This document shows, in pieces, positions 10,305 through 21,010 of a stretch of 64,000 nucleotides of DNA. Within the stretch, counting starts at the first letter, position 1, and each line of letters opens with the position of its first letter. A program made the position numbers and the translations under genes. The notes below the pieces were generated by a model. The model searched no databases. It saw only the letters and a program-made list of their open reading frames with translations, and was not told where the DNA came from. Source of the stretch: Serratia sp. PL17 (GTDB taxonomy: Bacteria > Pseudomonadota > Gammaproteobacteria > Enterobacterales > Enterobacteriaceae); contig NZ_JAFIBY010000003.1 of assembly GCF_017832355.1 (NCBI RefSeq), positions 62,001 to 126,000 of the forward strand. The letters are read 5' to 3'.

Positions 10305-11123
10305 AGGGCTAAAGGCCCGCGCCTTTTGGGGCCGCACAGCGTTGACCGTCACAGGGCGGTGCAGACTGACCACCTCACCAATCACCAGCAGGCTGGGTGA
10401 CATAGGCCGCTGATTGACGATCAACGCCGGTAGTGAGGACAAAGTACCGATTAATACTCGCTGTTGCGGTTGCGTACCGCGCTCAATGATAGCCAAGGGG
10501 GTCTGTCCCGCCATGCCATGGCGTATCAGCTGTGCCGCAATGGTTTCACTCAGGGTCAGCCCCATATAAAACACCAGCGTCTGGCCTGCGGTAACCAGGC
10601 TTTGCCAATCCAGATCCACTTCACCGCTGCGGCAATGTCCAGTGACAAAACGCACCGATTGCGCGTAGTCGCGATGGGTCAGCGGAATACCGCTCGCCGC
10701 CGCACATCCGCTGGCAGCGGTAATACCCGGTACCACATGACACGGCACGCCATGGCGCTGTAATTGCACCATTTCTTCCCCGCCACGGCCAAAAATAAAG
10801 GGGTCCCCTCCTTTCAACCGCACCACCCGATTACCCGCCTGCGCCAGTTCCACCAGCAGGTGTTCGATCTCCACTTGCGACAGGGTGTGGCACCCCATGG
10901 ATTTACCCACGTCGATTCGCAACGTCTCCAGCGGCAGCAATGCCATTACCGCCGGGGAAACCAGGCGATCGAACACCACCACATCCGCCTGGCGGATCAC
11001 CCGCAGCGCTTTCAAGGTCAGCAGCTCGGCATCCCCTGGTCCGGCCCCCACCAGCCATACCTCACCGCCACGTACCGGCTGTTGCCTGTCCCCGGCACAC
11101 AGCAGTTTATCAATCACGTTCAT
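10251..11123 (-). CDS. cobA: uroporphyrinogen-III C-methyltransferase (siroheme pathway)
   Basis: 290 residues matching the SUMT family, equal to the C-terminal half of CysG. Motifs: [18 protein letters not shown] (SAM-binding), [48 protein letters not shown] and VFYMGL. It adds two methyl groups to uroporphyrinogen III to give precorrin-2, the precursor of the siroheme needed by nitrite reductase NasB. It starts 13 bp after the nasA stop with GGAGG upstream, so it is the last gene of the nas operon. The C-terminal tail (about 25 residues) runs into ybcL-like coding sequence on the other strand and is probably not conserved. Confidence 0.92.
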   Translation of the reverse strand: MNVIDKLLCAGDRQQPVRGGEVWLVGAGPGDAELLTLKALRVIRQADVVVFDRLVSPAVMALLPLETLRIDVGKSMGCHTLSQVEIEHLLVELAQAGNRVVRLKGGDPFIFGRGGEEMVQLQRHGVPCHVVPGITAASGCAAASGIPLTHRDYAQSVRFVTGHCRSGEVDLDWQSLVTAGQTLVFYMGLTLSETIAAQLIRHGMAGQTPLAIIERGTQPQQRVLIGTLSSLPALIVNQRPMSPSLLVIGEVVSLHRPVTVNAVRPQKARAFSPLLAEAADNARTALGVAL

Positions 11124-11136
11124 ATCGACACCTCCG

Positions 11137-13788
11137 CTAAGCTACCCGTTGGGACGCATGCTGTTGAATCAGTTTTTTCAGTTCTGGCAGACAAGAACCG
11201 CAATGGGTGCCGCATTGCAGGCTGGCTCCCAACGCCTTCGCGCTATGACACCCTGACTGGATCGCCGCAATGATGCGATTTTCCCCTACGCCAAAGCAGC
11301 TACAAACCGTCGCACCCGCCGCAGGTTGATCGGCGGCTCCACGCCCTGCCAGCAGCGCCAGCCGTTGCGGTCCGCTGGCGGGTGCCTGTTTAAACGCAGT
11401 AAGGATCGCCGGTCGATCGAGCGCGGGTGCATGCTGGCGGGCATAAAACGCCAATTGCACCTCGCCTTGCCGCCAGCCAATCAGATGCAGACCCCGCTGT
11501 GCCAGCTGTGCCGTTTGCAATGTCAGGCCCGCCAACGTGAAATGCTGCTGTAACCAGGCTTGCCAATCTTCAACCGGTTGCTGCCCAGCCATGATGTAGT
11601 GCGTCAAGCCGTCCTGCGCGACCCGGCTCCAGTAAATGCCCTTGGGCGCGGCTACCTCAGCACGCAAAAAAATCTCCGCCTGCCAACTCACTGGCCACGG
11701 GCTTACTCGCACCGGCGCATGTTTGCTTTCTGGCTGCCCGGAATCGGCATCCACCACGGGTGGGATCAGGCTGTCAACCCGCCCCTGTCCGGTAAATTGG
11801 CCGTTCCAGTGCATAGGAACGAACACGCTGCCGCGACGTTGCCCTGGGCTGCACTGCGCTCGTGCCAGCATCCAGCCATGCGGAGAGCTGAGCCGTACCA
11901 CGCTGCTGTCAGCAATCCCCAACTCGGCGGCGTCCTGTGGATGTATTTCACAGAAAGGTTCGCTCAAATGGCGCATCAGCCGCGCCGCTTTACCGGTGCG
12001 TGTCATGGTGTGCCATTGATCGCGGATACGCCCCGTATTCAGTACCAGTGGATAGCGCTGCGATACCGCATTTTGCGGCAGGCGCGGCGTCACCGGCAGT
12101 AATCGCGCCTTGCCGTCAGCATGGAAAAATCGCTTATCACCAAACAAGCGCAGGCAACCGGCAGGATGTTGTTCATTCACCGGCCACTGCACCGGCGTCA
12201 TGCCTAACCATTGCTGCTTATCCCATCCCGCCAACAGGCCGATGTCAAACGCGCGCGTTCCGTTATTTTCAAATGCGGACAGTGCTGCATGTTCGCTGAA
12301 AATCTCTGACGGATGCTGGTAACCAAATGCCTCACCATAACCCATACGTTGCGCAACCTGGCTGAGGATCCACCAGTCAGCCCGGGCTTGTCCCGGTGGC
12401 GACAGAAAAGCACGCTGGCGTGAAATGCAGCGTTCAGAGTTAGTCACGCTGCCCTCTTTTTCCCCCCAGGCCAGCGTCGGCAAGCGAATATGCGCCAACT
12501 CGGCGGTATCGGTCATTGCCATTACGTCGGATACCACCACCAGCGGGCATTGCTTCAGCGCCTGCCGCACGGCATCGGCATCGGGCAGAGAGACCGCCGG
12601 GTTGGTGCCCATGATCCACACCGCTTTCACCTGCCCGGCCGCTATCGCCTGAAACAACGCCACCGCATTCAGCCCCGGCTGGCGGGCGATGCGGGGTGAT
12701 TGCCAAAAACGTTGTACCCGGTCGGTCTCTTCGGCGCTGAACCCCATATGCGCTGCCAGTTGATTGGCTAACCCACCCACTTCGCGTCCGCCCATGGCAT
12801 TGGGTTGACCGGTTATCGAAAACGGTCCGCTGCCCGCCCGACCAATGCGTCCCCCCGCCAGGTGCAGGTTGATAATCGCATTGCATTTATCCGCACCACT
12901 TGCAGACTGGTTAATGCCCATCGAATAAAGCGTCACCCAGTTGTAGGACGTGGTCAGCAATTGGAAAAACGTCAGTACTGTCCGCAGCGGCAATCCGCAA
13001 AACTCTGCGACGCGCTGCGGCGTCCACTCTGCTGCCGCTGCCAATGTCGCCTCTGTGCCACTGGCATGCTGTTGCAAAAAGGCGCTATCCAGGCCGTCCT
13101 GTTCAACCAACCAACGCAGTGCGCCCGTAAATAACGCGGCGTCAGTGCCGGGCTGCAGCGGCAAATGTACGTCGGCAATATCACAGGTTGCCGTCTCTCG
13201 TGGGTCAATCACCACCACCCGCATCTGCGGGCGTTGCTGCCGCGCTTTCACCAGACGCTGATAGACCACCGGGTGCGCCCACGCAGTGTTAGAGCCGGTC
13301 AATATCACCAAATCCGCCTGTTCGATATCTTCATAACAACAGGGCACGGCATCGCCACCAAATGCTCGCTTGTAGCCAACCACGGCAGATGCCATACACA
13401 ACCGGGAGTTGGTATCGATATTGGCCGCACCAATGAATCCCTTCATCAGTTTGTTCGCCACATAATAGTCTTCGGTCAGCAGTTGGCCTGAGGCATAAAA
13501 CGCCACGGCCTGCGGCCCATGTTGTTCAATAATATGGTTAAAACGCTGTGCCACTTGCCCAAGCGCCCGCTCCCAGGTGGCAGATTGGCCATCGACCTGC
13601 GGTTGAAGCAGGCGGCCCGCCAGATCCAGCGTTTCACCCAGCGCACTGCCTTTAACACAGAGCCTCCCCTGATTGGCCGGGTGCGCAGTATCACCGCCAA
13701 TCGTCAACGCACCGTTGTTCTGCTGCGCTATAGTCACCCCACAGCCAACCCCGCAGTAAGGACAGGTGGTGCAATGCACGGCGGTCAT
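11137..13788 (-). CDS. nasA: assimilatory nitrate reductase catalytic subunit NasA
   Basis: 883-residue molybdopterin oxidoreductase that reduces nitrate to nitrite in the cytoplasm. The N-terminal [4Fe-4S] motif is C9-x2-C12-x3-C16 ([14 protein letters not shown]) with the fourth cysteine in GRLCVKG. Molybdopterin-guanine-dinucleotide motifs follow ([32 protein letters not shown]). At about 825-875 there is a BFD-like [2Fe-2S] domain ([24 protein letters not shown]) as in Klebsiella NasA. The ATG overlaps the nasB stop in an ATGA, indicating translational coupling. Confidence 0.93.
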   Translation of the reverse strand: MTAVHCTTCPYCGVGCGVTIAQQNNGALTIGGDTAHPANQGRLCVKGSALGETLDLAGRLLQPQVDGQSATWERALGQVAQRFNHIIEQHGPQAVAFYASGQLLTEDYYVANKLMKGFIGAANIDTNSRLCMASAVVGYKRAFGGDAVPCCYEDIEQADLVILTGSNTAWAHPVVYQRLVKARQQRPQMRVVVIDPRETATCDIADVHLPLQPGTDAALFTGALRWLVEQDGLDSAFLQQHASGTEATLAAAAEWTPQRVAEFCGLPLRTVLTFFQLLTTSYNWVTLYSMGINQSASGADKCNAIINLHLAGGRIGRAGSGPFSITGQPNAMGGREVGGLANQLAAHMGFSAEETDRVQRFWQSPRIARQPGLNAVALFQAIAAGQVKAVWIMGTNPAVSLPDADAVRQALKQCPLVVVSDVMAMTDTAELAHIRLPTLAWGEKEGSVTNSERCISRQRAFLSPPGQARADWWILSQVAQRMGYGEAFGYQHPSEIFSEHAALSAFENNGTRAFDIGLLAGWDKQQWLGMTPVQWPVNEQHPAGCLRLFGDKRFFHADGKARLLPVTPRLPQNAVSQRYPLVLNTGRIRDQWHTMTRTGKAARLMRHLSEPFCEIHPQDAAELGIADSSVVRLSSPHGWMLARAQCSPGQRRGSVFVPMHWNGQFTGQGRVDSLIPPVVDADSGQPESKHAPVRVSPWPVSWQAEIFLRAEVAAPKGIYWSRVAQDGLTHYIMAGQQPVEDWQAWLQQHFTLAGLTLQTAQLAQRGLHLIGWRQGEVQLAFYARQHAPALDRPAILTAFKQAPASGPQRLALLAGRGAADQPAAGATVCSCFGVGENRIIAAIQSGCHSAKALGASLQCGTHCGSCLPELKKLIQQHASQRVA

Positions 13789-16700
13789 GATGTTACGTCC
13801 AGCGTTTCGGGCAACGCACTCCGTACCCCCAATGGCGTGCTACACACCCACACTCGGTCTGCCTCCACCTTTACTGGCCAGGCGGTGACCCTGCGTTCGG
13901 CATTATCCACGCAGATGCCGTCGCTCAGGCGGAAACGTTGTTTGTACAGCGGGGAAATCACGACGGGCTCGCCCCCCACGTCGCCGAGCAACCCACGTGC
14001 CAGCACATTGGCGTCACTGTCAGGCTCTTGGTTAGCCAACGCATAAACACCGCTGCCCGGTAAATTAAACAGGGCGATTTGCCGCTGCCCCAGACGGGCC
14101 GCAATTCCCGTATTGTCCGGAATATCCACCAGTGCGCAGATATCCAGCCATTGTTCTTTTGTGTTCGGCGCCGGTTGCACCTCGATCACCTGGCCACGCT
14201 CCTCCCCCGTAGCCGGACGGCGTTGCCCGCGCTCCGGCTGCCAGACGATTGCCTCATCGGGCTGCTCGCTGTTAACAAACGGACGGAACAGCTTCAGACG
14301 ATCCGGACTGGCGAGCGTGGTTTGCCATTCACATTGGTAATGGCTGACCACAGTTTCCATTTCGGCATCCAATTCGCTACCGATCCCCAGGCTGTCCTGC
14401 AAAACCACTTCACGCAGGTAGTCCAGCCCCCCCTCCAGATTGTCCATCCAGGTGCTGGTGCGCTGCAGGCGATCGGCAGTACGAATGTAGAACATCAGGA
14501 AACGGTCGACCGTACGGATCAGCGTGGCGGTATCAAGATCGCTGGCAAACAAATCTGCATGGCGTGGTTTCATGCCGCCGTTGCCGCACAGGTACAGGTT
14601 CCAGCCTTTATCGGTTGCTATGACCCCAACGTCTTTGCTCTGCGCCTCCGCACACTCTCGGGTGCAGCCGGAAACCGCCATCTTGATTTTGTGCGGCGAT
14701 CGCAACCCCTTGTAACGGTGCTCCAGTTCGATAGCCAGCGCGGTAGAGTCCTGCACGCCATAGCGGCACCAACTGGAGCCAACGCAAGATTTTACCGTGC
14801 GCAGTGACTTGCCGTAGGCATGCCCGGTCTCAAACCCGGCGTCGATCAATTGCTGCCAAATCTCCGGTAATTGCTCCAATCGTGCGCCAAACATGTCAAC
14901 CCGCTGGCCGCCGGTAATCTTGGTGTAGAGTTGATAGCGCAAAGCGATTTGACCGATGGCGATCAGCCCTGCCGGGGTTATTTCACCGGCCGGTACCCGA
15001 GGCACCACCGAGTAAGTCCCGTCTTTTTGGATATTGGCAAAGAAGCGGTCGTTGGTATCTTGCAGGGGCAGATGCGGAGGTTTGAGCAGATACTCATTCC
15101 AACACGACGCCAGAATAGATCCCACCAGTGGTTTACATACTTCGCAGCCGTGACCATGACCATGCCGGGCCAAGAGCTCATCAAAGGTGCGGATATGGCC
15201 AACGCGAACCAGGTGATACAGCTCCTGGCGTGAGTAAGCGAAATGCTCGCAAACGTCTTTTTTTACCACCACGCCACGCTGCTGCAGTTCATGTTCCATC
15301 ACGTGTTTAACCAGTGCAGCGCAACCGCCACAGCCGGTCCCCGCTTTGGTGCAGGCTTTCACCGCGGCCAAATCGCCACACCCTTGGGCCACTGCGTCGC
15401 TGATGTTGGCCTTGCTGACGTTATGGCAGGAGCAAATCTGCGCCGTTGCCGGCAGCGCCGATACCCCCAGTGCTTTCGGCATCACCCCGGACGAGGTGGG
15501 TAAAATCAGGCTTTCCGGTGCGGCAGGCAACGGCATATCATTGAGCATCATTTGCTGTAGTGTGCTGTATTCGCTGCTGTCACCTACCAATACCGCGCCC
15601 AGTAACCGTTTACCGTCGGCATCGATGACCATTTTTTTATACACCTGCGCCGGGCCATCGACCCAATTGTAACTTTGGCTGCCCGGCGTATGCCCGTGGG
15701 CATCGCCGATCGAGGCAACCTCGACACCCAACAGTTTCAGTTTGGTGCTCATGTCCGCGCCGCAGAACACGCTATCGTGCCCCGCCAAGCAATCCGCCAG
15801 CGTACGCGCCATCTGATAACCCGGTGCCACCAGTCCGAAAATTTGCCCGTTCCACAACGCACATTCGCCGATGGCGTAGATCGCCTCATCACTGGTTCGA
15901 CACTGGCTATCGATCACGATGCCACCGCGTGCGCCCACCTCCAGCGCCGCAGCACGAGCAAGTTGGTCACGGGGACGAATTCCGGCGGAAAAAAGAATTA
16001 AATCAGCCTCTAAGCGTTCATCATCAGCAAAAACCATGCAGTGACGGTGTAACGAACCGTCAATAATCGCCTGCGTTTGTTTACCGGTATGCACGCTGAC
16101 GCCCAACGCTTCAATTTTTTTGCGCAGCATGGCTGCACCACCGTCATCGAGCTGTACCCCCATCAGGCGCGGGGCAAACTCGACCACGTGGGTGTTCAAG
16201 CCAAGCTGGCGCAGCGCGTTGGCGGCCTCCAACCCGAGCAGGCCGCCGCCGACCACCACCCCCACGCGGGCAGTGCTGGCGCAGTCCGCAATGGCGTCCA
16301 GATCCTCAAGTGTGCGGTAAACCAGGCAACCCGGACGGTCGTTGCCTGGAATGGGCGGAACAAAGGGGTAAGAACCGGTTGCCAGTACCAGTTGGTCATA
16401 GGCCGTTTCACGTCCTTCGGCATCAATCACGCATTTACGTTGGCGATCGATAGCGCAAACTGCCTGTCCCAAGCGCAGCTCTATACCGTTCTGCTCGAAG
16501 AAGCCAGCCGCCACCATTGACAGCGAGTCTGCACTGCGGCCGGAAAAAAACTCGGACAAATGTACCCGGTCATATGCCGCGACCGGTTCTTCGCCAAACA
16601 CCACAATGTGGTACTGCTGGTGCAACTCGCGAATAACCAGTTGTTCCAGGAAGTGATGCCCAACCATGCCGTGTCCGGCAACCAACAGAACGGGTTTGTG

Positions 16701-17930
16701 CATATCAGAAATCCTCTCTTCAGACGCCATTGGCGCCTCAGGTTCACTATGGCCAAACAACAGGGCATCCGGTTGTTGAACCGGTTGGCTAAGCTGTTGC
16801 AGATAAAAGGCGCTGTCCTGAGCGTCGCCATACAGCACCACGCCCTGTAATCTGCCGTCACGTACCAGCAACCGACGGTAATGCTGCACCTGTGGATCTT
16901 CAGCGTGATAAGTCTCAGTCTGCGCGTCTGCCGTCATTTCCCCAGCGCTGAATACTTCAATCCCGCTCACCTTCAGACGGGTATGCAGTGGGGTCGGTCG
17001 ATAACCCGCCACAGATTCACCACTCAGTTGTTGTGCCAACAGCCCGGCCTGCTGCCAGCAAGGCGCCACCAGGCCGAAGGTTGTGCTGCCAAACTGGGCA
17101 CATTCACCGATGGCGAACACGGTGGGATCGTCAGTTTGCATCCGATCGTTGATCGCAATGCCGCGATCGCAAGCCAGTCCAGCAGCCTGTGCAAGGCTGA
17201 TCTCAGGTCGTACACCCATGGCAATGACCACCAGTTCACAGTCCAGTTGTTCCCCATTGCTCAACGTGGCGCGGCTCACCCGATCGCTGCCATGAAATTG
17301 GTTAACCTCACACCGCAACCGGCATTCGATACCCCGTTGCCGCAAGGTATGTTGCAGCATCCGTCCTGCGTGTGCGTCTAACTGCCGCTCCATCAAGTGC
17401 TCGCCACGGTGCACCACGGTGACCCCCATGCCGCGCTGCGCCAGCGCCGCCGCCGCTTCAATACCCAAAACCCCGCCCCCTACCACCAACGCTGGTCTGC
17501 CTGTGCCGCAGTGACTCAGCATTGCCTCAACGTCATCCAGCGTGCGAAAGCCATAAATGCCCTTTAATGTCCCCCCCTCTACCGAGGGCCGTAACGGGCG
17601 CGAACCGGTAGCGAACACCAGCAGGTCATAAGGCAGTTGATGCCGGGCCGTGATTACGCACTTTTGCTGCCGATCGACCCTCAACGCAGGCTCTCCAGAC
17701 AGCAGTTGCACACGGTGTTGCCGATACCAGTCATCGTCATGCAGCAGGGTATCGGCAAACGTCTTGTCTCCTGCCAGCACGGGTGACAGCAAAATACGGT
17801 TGTAATTGCCGCGTGGCTCATCACCAATTACCGAGATGGCATAACGCTCAGGTACTCGCTGGCACAGGGTTTCCACCAACCGCATACCGGCCATGCCGTT
17901 GCCAATCACCACCAGTTTGGATTTGTCCAT
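13785..17930 (-). CDS. nasB: NasC-NasB fusion: FAD/NAD oxidoreductase plus siroheme nitrite reductase
   Basis: A 1381-residue open frame joining two proteins that are separate in Klebsiella. Residues 1 to about 400 are a flavin/pyridine-nucleotide oxidoreductase (VVIGNGMAGMRLVE, VVGGGVLGIEAAAALAQRG, FAIGECAQF), the NasC electron donor to NasA. From M410 the NirB-like part begins (PVLLVAGHGMVG), with a second FAD/NAD module (VVVGGGLLGLEAANALRQLG), a BFD-like [2Fe-2S] domain (ICSCHNVSK, CGGCAALVKHV) and a ferredoxin-like region. The siroheme/[4Fe-4S] motif is SCVGSSWCRYG plus GCTRECAEAQ. The C-terminal 110 residues are NirD-like. It reduces nitrite to ammonium with NAD(P)H. I prefer the ATG at 17928-17930, 10 bp after nasD; an upstream frame to 17966 overlaps nasD. 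Confidence 0.9.
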   Translation of the reverse strand: MDKSKLVVIGNGMAGMRLVETLCQRVPERYAISVIGDEPRGNYNRILLSPVLAGDKTFADTLLHDDDWYRQHRVQLLSGEPALRVDRQQKCVITARHQLPYDLLVFATGSRPLRPSVEGGTLKGIYGFRTLDDVEAMLSHCGTGRPALVVGGGVLGIEAAAALAQRGMGVTVVHRGEHLMERQLDAHAGRMLQHTLRQRGIECRLRCEVNQFHGSDRVSRATLSNGEQLDCELVVIAMGVRPEISLAQAAGLACDRGIAINDRMQTDDPTVFAIGECAQFGSTTFGLVAPCWQQAGLLAQQLSGESVAGYRPTPLHTRLKVSGIEVFSAGEMTADAQTETYHAEDPQVQHYRRLLVRDGRLQGVVLYGDAQDSAFYLQQLSQPVQQPDALLFGHSEPEAPMASEERISDMHKPVLLVAGHGMVGHHFLEQLVIRELHQQYHIVVFGEEPVAAYDRVHLSEFFSGRSADSLSMVAAGFFEQNGIELRLGQAVCAIDRQRKCVIDAEGRETAYDQLVLATGSYPFVPPIPGNDRPGCLVYRTLEDLDAIADCASTARVGVVVGGGLLGLEAANALRQLGLNTHVVEFAPRLMGVQLDDGGAAMLRKKIEALGVSVHTGKQTQAIIDGSLHRHCMVFADDERLEADLILFSAGIRPRDQLARAAALEVGARGGIVIDSQCRTSDEAIYAIGECALWNGQIFGLVAPGYQMARTLADCLAGHDSVFCGADMSTKLKLLGVEVASIGDAHGHTPGSQSYNWVDGPAQVYKKMVIDADGKRLLGAVLVGDSSEYSTLQQMMLNDMPLPAAPESLILPTSSGVMPKALGVSALPATAQICSCHNVSKANISDAVAQGCGDLAAVKACTKAGTGCGGCAALVKHVMEHELQQRGVVVKKDVCEHFAYSRQELYHLVRVGHIRTFDELLARHGHGHGCEVCKPLVGSILASCWNEYLLKPPHLPLQDTNDRFFANIQKDGTYSVVPRVPAGEITPAGLIAIGQIALRYQLYTKITGGQRVDMFGARLEQLPEIWQQLIDAGFETGHAYGKSLRTVKSCVGSSWCRYGVQDSTALAIELEHRYKGLRSPHKIKMAVSGCTRECAEAQSKDVGVIATDKGWNLYLCGNGGMKPRHADLFASDLDTATLIRTVDRFLMFYIRTADRLQRTSTWMDNLEGGLDYLREVVLQDSLGIGSELDAEMETVVSHYQCEWQTTLASPDRLKLFRPFVNSEQPDEAIVWQPERGQRRPATGEERGQVIEVQPAPNTKEQWLDICALVDIPDNTGIAARLGQRQIALFNLPGSGVYALANQEPDSDANVLARGLLGDVGGEPVVISPLYKQRFRLSDGICVDNAERRVTAWPVKVEADRVWVCSTPLGVRSALPETLDVTS
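16701..16721 (-). promoter_or_regulatory. internal start and ribosome site for a separate NasB
   Basis: Inside the fused frame, codon 410 is an ATG preceded by GAGAGG at 9-nt spacing. Initiation here would yield a 972-residue NasB, close to the free Klebsiella enzyme (957). It is in frame with no stop codon between the two halves. Confidence 0.6.
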
Positions 17931-17940
17931 CTTCTGGCTC

Positions 17941-18729
17941 TCATGCCGCTTTCGCGTGCTTCTCATAAAGGAACTTCAGCACCTGCTGACGGTAATGGTG
18001 ATAGTCCGGGGAGTCCGCTAGCTCAACCCTTGAGCGTGGGCGTGGCAGTGCCACGTGCAGAATTTCGCCGACGGTGGCCGAGGGGCCATTGGTCATCATC
18101 AATACCCGATCCGACAGCAGCACCGCCTCGTCCACATCATGAGTAATCAGCACCAGGGTGGTATGCAAACGCTGCTGGATTTCCATCACCGCATCTTGCA
18201 AATGTGCGCGGGTCAGCGCATCCAGCGCACCAAAGGGTTCGTCCATCAAAAGCACCTTGGGTTTCATCGCCAGCGCGCGAGCAATGCCGACGCGTTGTTT
18301 CATACCGCCAGAAATTTCGTGTGGCCGTTTGTGTAGCGCGTGACTCATGTGCACCAACGCCAGGTTGTGTTCTATCCAGTCACGCATTTCGCTACGACTC
18401 ATCTCTTGGCGAAACACCTGATGCACCGCCAACGCCACGTTCTCATAGGTGGTCAGCCACGGCAGCAGCGAATGGTTTTGAAACACGACGCCCCGGTCCG
18501 GGCCAGGCCCGGTAATATGCTGGTTATCGCACAACATCACGCCGTCACTGGGCAACGTAAGCCCGGCAATCAAGTTCAGCAGGGTTGATTTACCACAGCC
18601 GGAATGGCCGATCAGGCTGACTGTCTCTCCGGCCTGAATATCAAAACTCACCCTATCCAGTGCGATAAATTCCCCTTGTGGCGTAGCAAAGCGCTGGCTG
18701 ACGTTTTGGACCTGAATAATGGGTTTCAT
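17941..18729 (-). CDS. nasD: nitrate ABC transporter ATP-binding protein NasD
   Basis: 262-residue ABC ATPase of the NrtD/SsuB/TauB group: Walker A GHSGCGKSTL, Q-loop VVFQNHSLLPWLTTYENV, signature ISGGMKQRVGIARAL, Walker B VLLMDEPFGALD and H-loop LVLITHDVDEAVLLSD. It energises nitrate import with NasE and NasF. The ribosome site AAGGAG precedes the ATG, and it lies 10 bp after nasE and 10 bp before nasB. Confidence 0.92.
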   Translation of the reverse strand: MKPIIQVQNVSQRFATPQGEFIALDRVSFDIQAGETVSLIGHSGCGKSTLLNLIAGLTLPSDGVMLCDNQHITGPGPDRGVVFQNHSLLPWLTTYENVALAVHQVFRQEMSRSEMRDWIEHNLALVHMSHALHKRPHEISGGMKQRVGIARALAMKPKVLLMDEPFGALDALTRAHLQDAVMEIQQRLHTTLVLITHDVDEAVLLSDRVLMMTNGPSATVGEILHVALPRPRSRVELADSPDYHHYRQQVLKFLYEKHAKAA

Positions 18730-18739
18730 GGCGTGCTCC

Positions 18740-19636
18740 TTAACGACTCTGATAGCTAAAACGTTTTGCCAACAACATCAGCCCCTGCTCTAGCAGCAAC
18801 CCGACCACGCCGATCACAATGATGGCGATAATGATGTTTTCGACGTTGAGGTTGTTCCACTCATTCCAGATCCAAAAACCGATGCCGACGCCGCCGGTCA
18901 GCATTTCTGCCGCCACGATCACCAGCCAGGCAATACCTATCGACAGGCGCACGCCGGTCAATACGTAAGGCAGCACCGCCGGGAAAAGGATTTTGCGCAT
19001 CACCGTCCACTCCGACAGCTTGAGCACCCGCGCCACGTTGAGATAATCCTGCGGAATACGCGTGACGCCTTCCGCGGTATTGAGGATCATCGGCCAGATC
19101 GAACAGATGAAAATGGTCCATGTTGACGCCGGTTCCGCACGTTGGAACAGCAGCAGACCAATCGGCAGCCAGGCCAATGGGCTCACCGGGCGCAACAGCG
19201 AAATGATCGGGTTAAGCATGTTGGCCAGAAACGCAAAGCGCCCCAGCAGAAAGCCGGCAGGGATCCCCACCAGCGCCGCCAGCCCAAAGCCCGTCGCCAC
19301 ACGCTGCAACGAAGCCAACACGTTCCAGCCAATACCCTGGTCGTTCGGACCGGCGGAATAAAATGGATCGGCAAACAGCACCAGAGCCGCCTGCCAGGTG
19401 GCCCAAGGCGTAGGAAACCCCTTGCTGTTAAGCGCCGCTATTTGCCACACCACCAAGGTCAATATCACCCCCAAAAGCGCAGGTATCCCGCGACGAAAAC
19501 ACCGCTGAAGGTATAAACGCCAACGAGGAGCACGCGGCGACGACGGAGGGCTCGGTCGCTTCAATGGCACAATTTGCGCACTGACTTCCACACCTGATGA
19601 CACAGGAATATCTCTCCGTTCAGCCAGATTCTTCAT
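18740..19636 (-). CDS. nasE: nitrate ABC transporter permease NasE
   Basis: 298 residues. A basic cytoplasmic N-terminus of about 50 residues precedes six hydrophobic helices. The binding-protein-dependent permease EAA-like loop is visible (NVARVLKLSEWTVMRKILFPAVLPYVLTG, within 200-230). Homologous to NrtB and SsuC/TauC. The ATG follows GAGG. It sits 8 bp after the nasF stop. Confidence 0.92.
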   Translation of the reverse strand: MKNLAERRDIPVSSGVEVSAQIVPLKRPSPPSSPRAPRWRLYLQRCFRRGIPALLGVILTLVVWQIAALNSKGFPTPWATWQAALVLFADPFYSAGPNDQGIGWNVLASLQRVATGFGLAALVGIPAGFLLGRFAFLANMLNPIISLLRPVSPLAWLPIGLLLFQRAEPASTWTIFICSIWPMILNTAEGVTRIPQDYLNVARVLKLSEWTVMRKILFPAVLPYVLTGVRLSIGIAWLVIVAAEMLTGGVGIGFWIWNEWNNLNVENIIIAIIVIGVVGLLLEQGLMLLAKRFSYQSR

Positions 19637-19644
19637 TGGTTACC

Positions 19645-20904
19645 TCAGCGCTTTAAAGTGAAACCGTTGGCGTATTCCGCCGGATTGCTGCCGTCCCATC
19701 GTTTGCCGTCAAACAACGTGCTGGTGCGCATATCGCTGGCGGGCAAACTCACCCCACCCACCGCGCTGGCTGCCTGTTTGTAGATCTCGATACGGTTTAT
19801 TTTCTGGGCAACGCCCAGATAATCAGGTTCGGTATTCAGCAGGCCCCAACGCCGATGCTGTGTCAGGAACCACATACCGTCGGACAAATAGGGATAGCTC
19901 ACCTCCCCATCGTGGAAAAAGCGCATCGCGTGGGCGTCTTGCCAAGACTTGCCCAGGCCGTTTTGATACTGACCGAGCATGCGACCGGTAATGATTTCCG
20001 GTTTGGTATTGATATAGGCGCGCCCTGCCACGGTGTTCGCCGTTTCCTGGCGAGTGGCATCTGAACTGTCGATCCAGCGTGCGGCATCCAATACCGCAGC
20101 GGTCAGCGCACGCGCACTGTTGGGGTGAGTCGCCACCCAGTTACCTGTCGTACCCAGCACCTTTTCCGGATGATCGGGCCAAATATCCTGACTGGTGATC
20201 GCGGTAAATCCGATGTTCTCGGCAATCGCACGTTGGTTCCACGGCTCACCTACGCAGAAGCCGCTCATGTTGCCGATCTTCATGTTCATCACCATCTGCG
20301 GCGGCGGCACCACGACGTTACGTACGTCATCAAACGGATGGATACCGGCGTTCGCCAGCCAGTAATACAGCCACATGGCGTGGGTACCGGTTGGGAAGGT
20401 TTGGGCAAAGGTATAAGTCCCTTTGGCGCTGGCATCGACAGCCTTTTTCAACGTCGCCGCATCGGTGACACCGGCTTGTTTCAACTGATTGGAAAGCGTA
20501 ATCGCCTGACCGTTATTGTTGAGTGTCATCAACACGGCCATATCATGCTGCGGCCCTGCGGCACCCAGCTGCAGGCCATAAACCATGCCGTACAACACGT
20601 GCGCCGCATCCAGCTCGCCGGACAGCAATTTATCGCGCACCGCTGCCCAACTGGCTTCCTTGCTTGGGATGATTTTGATGCCGTACTTCTGATCAAACTG
20701 TTTCACCGCAGCCATCACCACAGACGCGCAGTCGGTGAGAGGAATAAAGCCCACGCGGATCTCTTTTTTCTCCGGTGCGTCAGAGCCTGCGGCCCAGGCA
20801 GCATTCATCAGACCGGGCAACATCATGCTGCCGCCCAGCGCCGCGCTACCGGCCAGAAAACGGCGGCGCGTCAAGCTAAGCCCCGGGGGTTTTGTGTGCG
20901 TCAT
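19645..20904 (-). CDS. nasF: periplasmic nitrate-binding protein NasF (Tat signal)
   Basis: 419-residue NrtA-like solute-binding protein with a twin-arginine signal (LTRRRFLAGSAALGGSMM) ending near NAAWA. Mature motifs include VGFIPLTDCASVVMA, DAAHVLYGMVYGLQLG and GFCVGEPWNQRA, typical of nitrate-binding proteins. The ATG at 20902-20904 follows AAGGA at 7 nt; a TTG five codons upstream is less likely. First structural gene of the nas operon, behind the leader terminator. Confidence 0.92.
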   Translation of the reverse strand: MTHTKPPGLSLTRRRFLAGSAALGGSMMLPGLMNAAWAAGSDAPEKKEIRVGFIPLTDCASVVMAAVKQFDQKYGIKIIPSKEASWAAVRDKLLSGELDAAHVLYGMVYGLQLGAAGPQHDMAVLMTLNNNGQAITLSNQLKQAGVTDAATLKKAVDASAKGTYTFAQTFPTGTHAMWLYYWLANAGIHPFDDVRNVVVPPPQMVMNMKIGNMSGFCVGEPWNQRAIAENIGFTAITSQDIWPDHPEKVLGTTGNWVATHPNSARALTAAVLDAARWIDSSDATRQETANTVAGRAYINTKPEIITGRMLGQYQNGLGKSWQDAHAMRFFHDGEVSYPYLSDGMWFLTQHRRWGLLNTEPDYLGVAQKINRIEIYKQAASAVGGVSLPASDMRTSTLFDGKRWDGSNPAEYANGFTLKR

Positions 20905-20924
20905 CAGCAAGTCCTTCAATCAGG

Positions 20925-20994
20925 CGATAAAATAAAAAAGGCGTCCCATCAGCACATTCCACCGTTGGGGTGAACATGCTGAAAGGACGCCTTT
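20925..20994 (-). terminator. nas leader transcription terminator (target of NasR antitermination)
   Basis: The perfect arms AAAGGCGTCC (20985-20994) and GGACGCCTTT (20937-20946) enclose a second inner stem and are followed on the minus strand by TTTTTTATTTT. It lies between the nas promoter and nasF, matching the factor-independent attenuator of the Klebsiella nasF leader, which NasR overrides when nitrate or nitrite is bound. Confidence 0.9.
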
Positions 20995-21010
20995 ATCCAA
21001 AATATTATTG

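Noticed and set aside
13785-17930. Fusion as an assembly error
   Set aside because: There is no frameshift or composition break at the junction, and the linker codons are regular; resequencing would settle it, but nothing visible supports an error.
10464-18588. Many long open frames antisense to the nas genes
   Set aside because: They are mirror frames of GC-rich conserved genes; the opposite strand has clear families and ribosome sites.
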